DNA of 64,000 nt from assembly GCF_041146795.1 (NCBI RefSeq), contig NC_135177.1, forward strand, positions 18,124,560 to 18,188,559, given 5' to 3'. The translations under genes were made by a program, and so were the position numbers. The DNA is from Maylandia zebra (Eukaryota > Chordata > Actinopteri > Cichliformes > Cichlidae). Positions within the stretch are counted from its first letter, which is position 1; every line of letters starts with the position of its first letter. This document shows, piece after piece, positions 45,990 through 56,727 of the stretch. The notes under the pieces were generated by a model. It saw only the letters and a program-made list of their open reading frames with translations, ran no database searches and was not told where the DNA came from.

Positions 45990-46550
45990 AAATAAGAACA
46001 AATAGCTCCAACACTAATAATTAAATATAGTGTGGCATATAAACATAAAGTGAGTGAAAAAAGGTCAACGAAAAAGAAGTCCTATTGGCCTATTGCAGCT
46101 TAATTAGGGAAGGATTCAGGGTCACCTAATCCCACCCTAACAATATGCTTTATTAAAATGGAAACTTTTAAGACTAATCTTAAAAGAAGGGAGAAGGTGT
46201 CTCCTGAATCCAGACTGGGAGCTGATTCCACAAAAGAGGGGCCTAAAAGCTAAGACTCTGGCTCTCACAAGTATGCCCGCAGTCTAAAAGCAAAGTGCTC
46301 TATTGGGGTTATATGGTACTATGAGGTTTTTCAGATAAGATGGGCCTAATTCTTCAAGACCGTGTATGGCATACAAAGGAGTTTAAGTTTAATTCTGGAA
46401 TTAACAGGGAGGCTTTTGAGGGAGCCTGTTTGCAATGAATTACAGTACTTCAGTCTAACAGTAAAATATGCATGAACTAGTTTTTCATTATCTGAGACAG
46501 AGTGTTTCTAATTTAAGAGATATTAGATAAATACAATAAAGCTGTCCTAC
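45990..46550. mobile_element. Dispersed fish repeat, partial copy
   Basis: Shares the ATTAAATATAG...GCATATAAACATA...CTATTGGCCTATTGCAG series with the 3' part of 39,359-40,150. No coding content. Confidence 0.6.
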
Positions 46551-48204
46551 AAATTTTTTAAAATTTCTACATTGAAGGAAATATCTGCTTCAAAAACAAT
46601 TAAAGATTTATATCAGGTTTAGAAATTAAGGCTTACTTTGTTTTCTTTAACGGGAATATTGTCTCCAAATGGACCTCCTATTTTGACAGCAAAGCATTGT
46701 TTGTTGGTTTGTTTCTACTGTGTTTGTTCAGTTTGCAAAACAAACACTGTTGATATACCTTTTTTCTGGCCTTGATGGTCTGTCTCTGTCATCTGGGTAT
46801 CTCCTAAATGTTTTGTGAGATAATTAAGAGTCAGATTTTTTTTTTAATGCAAGGCACCGTCTATGCTCAATAAATCACATGAGTCAATTTATTTCATATG
46901 ACATGATACCATGAAGAGAACAGTCAAGAAGGAATCCTTCAAAATGGTTACCTGGATAATCTATCCCAAAGTGATCTTCTGTGAAATTACAGGGAGAAAT
47001 ATTTACAGGGTTGTTTTGGTGGAGACATTAAAAAAAAGAAAGAAATAACAAGAATTATCAAGAAATCAGAAACACAATTTTTCTGCCATGCTTTTACAAA
47101 TATTAGCTCAAACATCAAATTTATAGACATCAGGTGTATAAAACAACCATTGCAACCATCAACTTTTTTTATCATGTTGCTCATGGAGCTCATTTCGGCC
47201 ATCATAGCTCCATTCTTCTGTGTCAGATATGATATGACTGATAAAACTTATTTATATTTAATTAATATGGATATGCTGTTGAAGCAGGCTCTGGATGCTT
47301 TTAGATTCTTTTGAATAATTTCAGAACACCTTTAAAGTGTAGACACTTTTCTGCCAAATCCTGTATTCAGTTGTGATGAGAGGTCTTTGCTCAGTATCAA
47401 GTGCTCATGACTAAATTATGTCATTATTTTTTCCTTTTTTTTTCAAAGGACGTACCTTTTTTCTGGTCGAGGTGGTGGTTTCAGTGATTCATTTGTGTGT
47501 TTCCTATATTTGGTTGGAGGAGAAAAAAAACATTTTCAGCTTCAGAGTCAACAGATGGTAACATCATTACACAGACAGTTATAATCACTATCAGAAATAT
47601 GATATGGCATAAATTTATGTAATATTTCCTCAACCTTTTCCTCCAGATGAACACTGCAAACACTGCAGCTAAGGTGATTATGATGAGAGCCACAAATGAG
47701 ACTGGAAAGGCCATTGGAGCAGAACATTTAACTTGTACATCAGTGATCCTGGTGATGTAGATACATTTGAGGTTAATAAACACAGTTCAACAGATAAATA
47801 CTTCGATAACATATAGAGTAGAGATAAAGTGTCTCTGCTAACCCTTCACATTTAAGCTGACTGTGTGGGCTTGTTCCCTGTTACGCCAAAAGATAGCGTT
47901 ACAGGTGAGGTTTCTGACTCCATCTCCTTCAGTAACAATAAAAGTGATTGTGGAAGTTGTCTGCCAGGTGCCTTGTGACATCATGATCTCTGAGACCTCA
48001 ATGGTGAGGTGAGAGACACTCCATGAGAACACCGGAGGATGTGATGAACATGTGTGTGTAACAGAACACGAAACAGTTATAGTTGAACCAGCATCAACTT
48101 CTTTTGGAACGGGGGTCATCACTGGTTTTTCTGGAGAAGCTGAGCATGACAAACACAAAGAAGATTATACTTGATACTTAGAAAGCAATGTGTTTGTCAC
48201 ATTT

Positions 48205-48360
48205 CAGTGATCTACAGTGGGACTCCCTGTCTCATGTCCTTTCTCTGCATAGATACAGAAGGGTCCGTTGTCAAAGGGCTTGATGTCATCAATCTCCAGT
48301 GAGCAGTTTCCCTCATTTAGATTTCCTAACATTTTGGTTCGGCCCTTAAAGTGAGCGGTT
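48205..48360 (-). pseudogene. Orphan V-set half-domain
   Basis: A minus-strand frame encodes the second half of a Siglec/CD22-like V domain: GRTKMLGNLNEGNCSLEI then DDIKPFDNGPFCIYAEKG, ending in a stop. It sits in an intron between two C2 exons of copy A, out of the normal order, with no first half. It looks like a leftover of a third gene copy. Confidence 0.7.
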
Positions 48361-48389
48361 AAATAAAGATAATTACTATTTATACTTAC

Positions 48390-48464
48390 TCTTTGCCCTC
48401 ATGCTGATGTTCACTTCTTGTGTTTGATCTGATGTAGAGCTAATATTCAATGGCAAAATGGAGC
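48390..48464 (-). pseudogene. C2 exon shortened to 75 nt
   Basis: Starts GSILPLNISSTSD and ends VNISMRAK with good AG and GTAAGT splice sites. The homologous exon of copy B (52370-52071) is 300 nt with the same first and last residues, so about 225 nt encoding most of the Ig fold is missing and the frame is kept. Confidence 0.65.
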
Positions 48465-48624
48465 CTGAGATATAAAGAGTTTTCATTTCACATTAAGTTC
48501 AGTACATGAAATATATTGCACATTGAATATATCACATGGTACTCACATTCAGCATTCAGTGGAATCGACTTTTTGGCACTCTGACCCGCAGGGTAGTGTT
48601 AGAGTTGAACTGTTAGATGTTTGT

Positions 48625-48806
48625 CATTTTTATGTTTACCATTTGTACAGTGTTTTAACTGATGAAACTCCACTGTCCTTCCCCCCAGATTCTCGAGGTT
48701 CTGGTGGGGGGCTGTAATGTTTTATTGCAGATACATCCTATCTGGAAGATCTGCTTCTTTTGATGTAGGCTTCCTGCGTTTACGACCCTTTGGTCAGCAG
48801 GAGGTC

Positions 48807-48844
<38 letters not shown>

Positions 48845-49105
48845 TCTTACAGAAGTTCACACATATACATTTACATACAGTGCCTTGTCTTTGTAACCAA
48901 AGGGGGTTGCAAGGGGAGGTGTTTTGTAAACTATTGTTTGAAGTTTGTTAATAAAAGGCAGCGAGAGGAGGCCATCATCGGGGGTCATTGTCGTGCTGGA
49001 CACAGATGAGAGGCCTCCCTTGCGCAAGTAATCGATCGATCGACTGTCTTGTTTTCTTCATGATGAATAAGTCTCTAGAATTAGCGGGGTTTGTGGAAAC
49101 ACAGA
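48625..49105 (+). mobile_element. Probable LTR insertion in a C2 exon
   Basis: Interrupts the C2 exon of copy A: the domain reads into TGTTGGGT near 49,110, and its last strand (TSNSSTLTL) resumes near 48,620. The insert carries a (CA)n array (48,812-48,843) and a TATA-like AATAAAAGGCAG (about 48,950). I could not determine exact ends or a target duplication; the LTR identity is inferred. Confidence 0.45.
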
Positions 49106-49371
49106 CCCAACAGGTAGTTAACAGCACAACTTACACTCTGGTGCTCTTCTTCTACTGTCCAAGTTTGAACTATTTTCCTTTCCCAAATCCCTTCAGATAC
49201 CAGAGTGTCCATGTTCTGGTTTGTTCCAGGTAAACCCTCTAGGGTTAAGGTTGGGGGAGCAGAGAAACATGTATGCTGCACACTGCAGGACACAGTGCCC
49301 TGCTCTCCCACTCTGAGGATACCAATAATGCTCAACTGTGGTTCTGGTGCATGTTCTGTTAATTCAAAGCA

Positions 49372-49870
49372 AAAATTGAGAGCTACAGCAACACAGCAAC
49401 TTTGCAGAAGTTATTAACTGTAATAAAACAAACTTAGTTAAAAGAGATAGGAAAGAAAAAAATACAGATAGCTGAAAGTAAATAATTCTCCAAATTATTT
49501 TTTGTGCCTCTCTTAATGTTTTGTTGTTTTAAGTGTTATTGAAATACATTTATTGGGTTTAGACAACACTGTGCTGGAAAAAACTCTCTTAGTACAACTT
49601 GTTCTTAGTACAACTTAGATGCAGAGGCAAATCATTTCAAGTTATACATGCGCAAAACTAAAATAATGATAAATAATGAAAATATAAAATGAAGATTCTT
49701 TTCAAACCACAGAAGCTTTTGCCACAAGGCCTTATGATTGTGGCATTATACATTTTTTTTTTTAAAATCAGAGAGGACTCAGTTTGTCATGGTAAGGGTT
49801 ACTTTCTCTAGTAACTTGGATGTATATCAATGGAATTAAAGTTGAATTGAAGAAATTAATGAATGATTAC
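49372..49870. other. Intron of Ig copy A; no feature seen
   Basis: AT-rich intronic DNA between the V and first C2 exons. Confidence 0.5.
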
Positions 49871-50760
49871 CTGAAACAATAAGTTCAGTAGATCCATCAT
49901 AAAATGAGTGACCTTTGGTGTGGTAGGAAGTAATTGCGTTCTTATCTATCCATGGATAAAGTCGGTCACGGTTGTGTGACATCTCCAACCTTTTAATCTT
50001 AAGACTACAGTTCTGCTCCACCACTGATCCAATTAAACTAGTTCGACCATCAAACTTACTAATAACATTCCCTCCTTGCTTAAATACAGCTGGAAATCCA
50101 TTGCCTTGGTACAAGTACCACATCACTTGAAGGTCATTAGGCTGTGAGTTTTTGTAGGAGAATTTGCATGGAATGATGAGACACGATCCCTTCAACCCAG
50201 TTATGGTGCTTGGAGCAGTGAAGGACCAACCCTGATTGAGTATGTTTCCTGCAAAAGAGAAAATACTTTTGAAGCACTTTGGATCTTAACAAAAAATAAA
50301 TAAATATTGGCATCCACCAGTGCTACCCCCCGGCCTCCTAGATGTTGCAGGTATGGTATAAATTTGAAAACCCCAGGTGATTTTCCAAAAGTTGACCTGT
50401 GAACTTGAACCAGATGACTTCAGTCTTGACTTATTGCATTCTCAAACTTGAGTGCCCACAATTGTGGAGCAACAACAATACCCTCAGCCTTTTATGCCTG
50501 ACACTAAAAAAGGGCTTACACTCTATTTAAAATTAAATGAACTTGAAACAAAACATCTATTTTCAAATTTGAAGAATGATGACAGAAAAACATTTGTGAT
50601 CTTATTACTACAACTTGAGTGCACACATCCCAAAGTCAGATAACAATATTAACCTCCATTATTTGTATTTGTATCCCTAAATGTTCCATGTCATTTTACT
50701 TCTGTTTTGGTTTCCACCACACTGAGGAAACTCTTTAATAACTTATGTGTTGAATGGCAG

Positions 50761-51631
50761 TGTCATGGCCCTGTGCCTCCCCGGCTAGCCCAGTCTGGCT
50801 ACAAGTGTTTTTGCGTCTATTGTCCCTTCTCTCTTCCCTCTCGCACTCAGCGCACCACCGGGGCGGATTTCTCTGTGGGCTCCCGTCCCTGGCTCCCACA
50901 CCTGCAAACAATCTCCTGTGATCAGCGCTCACTCAAGGAGCTGGCTGGAGGTGCCTCGTCGCTGGATTATTGTGTAACTCTTGTTAGTGTACCGCCGATT
51001 CTCTAGCGATCGTGGCTCAAGAGTTGGGAGTTCGCCTTGTAATCGGAAGGTTGCTGGTTCGAGCCCCGGCTCGGACAGTCTCGGTCGTTGTGTCCTTGGG
51101 CAAGACACTTCACCCGTTGCCTACTGGTGGTGGTCAGAGGGCCCGGTGGCGCCAGTGTTCTGCAGCCTCGCCTCTGTCAGTGCGCCCCAGGGTGGCTGTG
51201 GCTACAATGTAGCTCGCCATCACCAGTGTGTGAATGTGTGCGTGAATGGGTGGATGACAGGTTGTGTAAAGGGGTCCTTAGGGACTAGAAAAGCGCTATA
51301 CAAATACAGGCCATTTACCATTTACCATTAGCCTCTTCGAGTAATTTTCGTGAACTAGTCTCATGTCACTCACTTGTCTCTGTGTTAGATTCTACCTGCC
51401 TGCCTGAGGACTTCCTACCCCTGGTTAGTCGTGAGTGGGTGAGTCGGCCTGGTGCGAGCTGAGAGGAGGAGTATTTGTGTTGGAGTGTTTTCCTAAAACT
51501 GCCCTCATGACCCTTGGAACCCCTGGACCCGTTCCCCGCACTTGTAGATATTGCACTTGGTGACTGTGGAAGAAATAAACAACCAACTCTTGTGATTTCA
51601 GTCTGCGCTAGTCCTTTCTGCGTGTGTGACA
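50761..51631 (+). mobile_element. Solo LTR carrying an AFC SINE
   Basis: Starts TGTCATGGCC and ends GTGTGACA. The flanking pentamers GGCAG (50756-50760) and GGCAC (51632-51636) match at four of five bases. AATAAA at 51,574-51,579 gives plus orientation. A SINE (51,004-51,329) is inserted, so the original LTR was about 545 bp, similar in size and ends to the LTR at 1,010. It separates Ig copies A and B. Confidence 0.75.
51004..51329 (+). mobile_element. AFC-type tRNA-derived SINE, near full length
   Basis: The head has a pol III A box (TGGCTCAAGAG, 51,013-51,023) and B box (GGTTCGAGCCC, 51,056-51,066). The body contains GGGCAAGACACTTCACCC, GGTGGCTGTGGCTACAATG and GGTCCTTAGGGACTAG, and the tail repeats CCATTTA. 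This is the family known as AFC from African cichlids. It is not a functional tRNA gene. Confidence 0.85.
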
Positions 51632-51639
51632 GGCACATT

Positions 51640-51855
51640 GCATACACAGGCTTATTTGCTACTACTGACAATGCCAGGATTTTCACATTACTCCCTCTAA
51701 CACTGGAAATCTAACAAATCCGTCTCTGCATCAGGTCTAAGCCCTCTGTCAGTCATTGTATTTCTGAAATATGTATTCAGATATTCATAAATGGTTTAAA
51801 AAAACGATTAATTGCTGATAATGGCTGCTGGTACCACTGGAAATATTATTATTAC

Positions 51856-51887
<32 letters not shown>

Positions 51888-52070
51888 GTAGTAGTAGTAG
51901 TAGTAGTAGTATTAAAGTACATTTCAAAAGCATGTAGTAAACTTAGGTAAAATAATTTTTATTGCAGATGTAGTTTGTGAGAGAAAACAAATGCAGGACA
52001 ATCCTATAAATGCTGTAAGAGTTTTAGGTGTATTGTTAGCTGTTAAATTTAGATACATATTTGTACTTAC
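51640..52070. repeat. Spacer with (ATT)n/(AGT)n microsatellite
   Basis: Trinucleotide array of ATT units then AGT units at 51,845-51,912; otherwise unremarkable. Confidence 0.8.
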
Positions 52071-53467
52071 TCTTTACCCATAGAGTGATGCTTGCTTCTT
52101 TTGTCTCACCTCCAGGGAAACGTGCATAGCATATCAGCGATCTTCCATCATCATTAGCTGATGCTGTAAATGTCAGTGTGGAGACAGTCCTCCACTGAGC
52201 CCCCCCTGATAATTTGCTAGTATCAGAGGAGGCTGGCATATTACCATAATTCCATGTCACAGTTGGAATATTTCGATAGCATGTGTATGAAACAGTGCAG
52301 GTTACTTTATTTGGATCTCCCTCCAGAAATTCATATGATGCAGAGCTGACAGTCAGCCCTGAAATGGAGCCTGGGATACAATTAAAAATGGTTAAATATC
52401 AAAGATGGCGTAGGATAAAATGCAATTTACTTTCACTACATACATTGTGAGGTTAAGGTTCTGGATGCTGATGCAGAGCGACCACCACGGTGTTCCACAT
52501 AGCACTCCACAGTTTGATATTCTTTCTCTATGAACAGAGTGGTTGTCACCATAGTTTTGGATCTTCCATCAGATAGACGGCTATGAGTTAGACGTTCGTT
52601 TCGCAGGGGGATGTTGAGCCTCAGACTTGGGGGATAAGTGGGACAAGTGTGGTAAACACTGCATTGCACTGTTACAGACTGCCCAACCACTGTGTTTCCA
52701 AAGATCTCGATAACTGGTGGATCTGCTGTGCCTTAAATCATAAAATGTGAAGATTTACATAATCATATAACAACATAGTGATCAATTTATAGTGAAATCT
52801 TAAATTATTTACCTACCCACTACTTCAACTGTTACAGTTGTGTCTTAGAAAGGGTAGGTTCTCCATCCAACATTTTCAGGATCCACCCAGGGATAAAGCT
52901 TCTGACTGTGATCAGCCAAGGTCACTGGGTCAATCAACAGACTACATGTCCGATGGTGTGAAGAACTATATACACGTGTTCTTCCTTTAAATATGTCCAA
53001 CACATCATTCCTGTTCCAGTTGTCATATACTATTGGATATCCTCTGCTCACATCCTGATACCACACTACACGATCTGGTCTTTTCGGTGGATACTGATCG
53101 TAATCATAACTGCAAGGGATAACAAGACAGGAACCCAACAATCCTTTGATTTTACTCGGCATTGTTACCTGCCAAGCACTGGAGCTGCACCAAATATATC
53201 CTGCAAGAGGGTTGTGAGAAAAATGAAAATAAATTATAATTTTAAAATAATTTATAATAATTTTAAAATAAATTATAATTTTAAATGCAAACTATTTCCA
53301 ATATACAAGATAAAATCAAAATATTTACAGACAGACAGACAGATAGATAGATAGATTTGATGCTATACTGTGATTAAAAAGTGTTCCATTAATCTGTTCT
53401 TAGAAATTGCCATACCTAGAATATAGTAGCACAGGATAACATGTCCAAATCCAGACATTTTGTACAT
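52071..53467 (-). pseudogene. CD22/Siglec-like Ig receptor, copy B, with premature stop
   Basis: Four exons join in frame: a signal peptide (53467-53416; MSGFGHVILCYYILG), a V-set domain (53200-52817; GSCLVIPC...RTCSLLI), C2 (52725-52444; CSVYHTC...VECYVE) and C2 (52370-52071; CTVSYTC...LICYARF), with consistent AG/GT sites and phases. A TAA at 52,845-52,847 lies in the V domain exactly where the family has a Tyr codon (TYPF then stop, followed by DTTVTVEVVG in the same frame). No transmembrane exon follows before the LTR and copy A, so the two copies might once have been one transcript or neighbours by tandem duplication. The stop predicts a truncated secreted V fragment or decay of the message. 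Confidence 0.75.
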
Positions 53468-53666
53468 GGTATCGGACTCCTGAAATATATAAAATGACCT
53501 TGTAAGAATGGGTGAATGAGGCAAATTGTATAAAATGCTTTGAGTGCCCCGATGCATAGAAAAGCGTATATATACATGTTTCACGGCATGAAAACCATAT
53601 CCAACTTTATGCTGTGAGGCTCTGATTTCTACTTCCCCTTTCAAAATAATGTTATGATGTTGTAAA

Positions 53667-54688
53667 CAGAGATGGGCAGTAACGCGTTACTTGTAACGCG
53701 TTACTGTAATCTGATTACTTTTTTCAAGTAACGAGTAAAGTAAGGGATTACTATTGCAAAATCGGTAATTAGATTACCGTTACTTTCCCGTAGGAACGCT
53801 GCGTTACTGCGTTACTAAAACCGTGATTTTTTTTGCGAGAATGTCTCATGACAGTGACGTAAGCAAGTGCGACGTTGGTGACAGCAGCTGTGTGCAGATC
53901 AACAATGGATAATATATCGAGTGCGGGAGAGAGTATGAGCGTGCAGCGTTTAAAGTGTGGAAGTACTGACCTTACTTTGAGTTTGATTCCATAAAAAGTG
54001 ACAAAAACATTAGCGTCCATCGTGCGTGGGAAGAAAACTTCTTTTTACAGCGAAAAAAACCCCTAAACTTCCGAGCAAGCACCCGAGTAGCTACGACGTG
54101 ATGAGAAACTCACAGAGACACTCGCGCGGATTCTTCAACTGACCGCAGCACACCTGCACCAGGGTAACCCTCCGCCTACCCTGCTCCTGCTTTACAGGTG
54201 AAAATAGAGCAAAAGGACCGCTGAGTCTTTGACTTTATTTATTTTCTGCTGTGTTTTACGTGCATCTGTTTGAAAGAGTGAGTGAAAACACAAAAAATAT
54301 TTTATTTTATGTGCTGGAATGTGTAGAAAATAGGTTTAAATGTTAAACTAATTTATTCAAGTCAGAGAATGTTGCATATAATTAAATGTTTTGCTTGATG
54401 CATAAAGTTAAAAGATTAAAACTGATAAAACAAGTTTTAAAAAGAGACTTTTCCATTTGATTACATTTTGTATGATGGATTATGTAGAAAAAGTAGAATT
54501 GGGCTGAAAGATCTATCGCTTTATCACCTCTTCAGGTTGTAAATCGTGTTTTTAAAAAGTAACTAAGTAACTAAGTAATTAATTACTTTTGAAAATAAGT
54601 AATCAGTAAAGTAACGGGATTACTTTTTGGGGGGAGTAATCAGTAATTAGTTACTGATTACTTTTTTCAAGTAACTTGACCAACACTG
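53667..54688 (+). mobile_element. Non-autonomous hAT-type element, family 1, copy c
   Basis: Starts CAGAGATGGGCAGTAACG and ends AAGTAACTTGACCAACACTG, flanked by perfect 8-bp duplications GTTGTAAA (53659-53666 and 54689-54696). Both ends are dense in GTAAC/GTTAC motifs. It inserted about 190 bp upstream of the first exon of Ig copy B. Confidence 0.9.
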
Positions 54689-54696
54689 GTTGTAAA

Positions 54697-56719
54697 CTAT
54701 AATCAGTAAAAGTTCCAAACGTTTCTCATAGATTTTCTGTGTTGAGGTGACATTGTGTAGCAAAACTGCTGCATGCCTGTGTAGCCTGAGAAGTCATTAG
54801 CATTCTGTGGTTGAGTTAATCTTGTAGGCTAGAAGAAACTTAGTATTGTTAAAGTATTTATTTATTTATTTCCAGGAAATTAACCATCTGTAAGTTCAAA
54901 CATAAATTCAATAAATTAAAATTACATCTCGCATCTGATTATGTCCTGATTATCTTGAACTAAGTAAAATTATAGAATAGAATAGAATTCTATTTGTCAC
55001 ACATGCAGACCTCCCTGCATAGGAATGCATACAATTTAGGCTACATCCCAGCATGGATTTACAGTAATGCTTTACAGGAGCTTGTACTATGATGTCATAA
55101 CTTAGGTTGAATTATGTACCTGTTATGCAGCTTGGCTAGTGTGATGTTACACAATACTGAAAGAGAACAGGATATCATGAACATCACACAATTAGAATTT
55201 AATATACTCTTTTAGTAAAAGATGCATGACCTTAAACATTTTTGATACCTCACCTCTCTGTTGAATGGGAGCTTGACCCTGACATGAAAGGAATCTTTAC
55301 TGCTTTATTTTAGCACTCCAACAATTTCTTAGCGTCTCTGCACACCACAAATCTAGCCACTATCGTGCTTACGTGTTTTGTGGGAGAGAGAAAAAGTGAG
55401 CTCACTACCACTTCCGATTTAAACTCTCCCCTAAATCTTCCAGGTCCTAAAGCCTTCCCCATTACATTAAATTTACACTGTTAGTTTCAAGCACTATGGG
55501 AATAAGATCCATAAATTTCAATTTAATATTGCTCAGTTGTAGCTATTGTTGATATAATTACCTATTACTTAATTACTTTTTTTGCTGATTAAGTGGTAAT
55601 AACTTGCTAGTTATACATCATTACCTTCTTTTTTCCACTTTATTATCCCAATATTTACTACATTATTATTGAGCTGTAAATTAAATTGCTTTTGAAAATG
55701 TAAAAATGTCAAAAGAACCTCTACTTATTTGACAGTTAGATTTCATGAGGAGTTGGCTGGGGTTCTATCAAGGTCAAGGTCAAGTTTATTGATATAGCAC
55801 ATTTCCAACAGCTCATGCTGCACAAAATGCAGAAAAAAGCCACTGTTTTTTAAGGGCTACCCGTGTGTTATTTTCAAATGTTTATGCACATTGTTTTGTT
55901 GTTATGGTAGGCCATTAAAGTTTGGATCGGGAAATGCCGAATTAGAATCGGAGTTTGATTCGCTGAGCAAGAAACAAGATGGTGAGCCACCAACGGACCC
56001 ATTGAACTGTGCCAAGCAGGAAAAACGCCCCCTGCTGCACGTTGTGCTCTTTCGCTGAAAAAAAAGCTGGTAGGATTAATCCATACACCTCTGCAAAAGA
56101 ACAGTGGACTCTCAAAGCACCGGATAACCATTCAGAATAATTCCGGGATTAATAGTTAAAGGACACAGAGACAGCTTTTCTTTTTCTTTTGTTTGTTTGT
56201 TTAAGGGGTTATTCAGCCTTTTGCTGAATTGTTTTCAGTTTTTTACATTTTTTTTGTTTTTTGTAATTTATTTGTGGTCAACCTTACATTCTAAGGCTGT
56301 AATGGTGTTAACGGAAATGTAAATAATTTTGTTGGGTTAAAACAAAATAAGAAATGGTTGAAATCCAAAAGTGAAATAGACGAAAATTAAATTAAATCTT
56401 GCGCCTAAAGAACTAAACTTGATTTAAAATAACACAGTGTTAATTCAAATAGATTAAAGAACTCAAACGTAGAACTTGAAATAAATAAAACAATAACCTA
56501 GGTTGAAAATAACATCCTTTTAAAGCCAAATAAAAGGTTTTCAGATAAATAGGATAAATTAACCAAAATGACTGAACTAAAAAGGGAAAGGAAATATCTT
56601 CTTTTTCTTCCTTAAATGTGTTGTTGAATGTTTTATGTAATGTGTGTCAACTGTCTATTCTCTGTTTTTACAGAATAATAAGCCGGCAATTTAAACGTAT
56701 TTTCTGGTCTGGGGTCTTT
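54697..56719. other. No gene seen
   Basis: AT-rich spacer with a short GAATA run (54,976-54,990) and a stretch near 55,785 (GTTTATTGATATAGCACATT) that may be the edge of a dispersed repeat. A minus frame at 56,131-55,874 has no recognisable domain. Confidence 0.5.
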
Positions 56720-56727
56720 ATTACATG

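Larger units (their letters stand above)
46759..50248 (-). pseudogene. CD22/Siglec-like Ig receptor, copy A (damaged)
   Basis: Recognisable exons in order: a V-set domain (50248-49871; GSCLIIPC...QNCSLKI, a Siglec-type B-E cysteine pair), a C2 domain starting at 49,355 (EHAPEPQLSIIG...CSVQHTC) that is interrupted within its last strands, a shortened C2 exon (48464-48390), an intact C2 exon (48139-47843; CSVTHTC...LTCNAIF) and a transmembrane exon (near 47748-47635; VSFVALIIITLAAVFAVFIWRKR). Three small cytoplasmic exons are possible (47503-47456, 46978-46952, 46803-46759), two of them ending in RPEKR. I found no signal-peptide exon of its own. The F strand reads LYPWID where Siglecs carry a sialic-acid-binding Arg. 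The family comprises membrane receptors of leukocytes or myelin; with the broken exon this copy is probably not functional as a full receptor. Confidence 0.7.

Noticed and set aside
51004-51075. tRNA-like sequence with A and B boxes
   Set aside because: It is the head of an AFC-type SINE with the SINE body and tail attached, not a tRNA gene.
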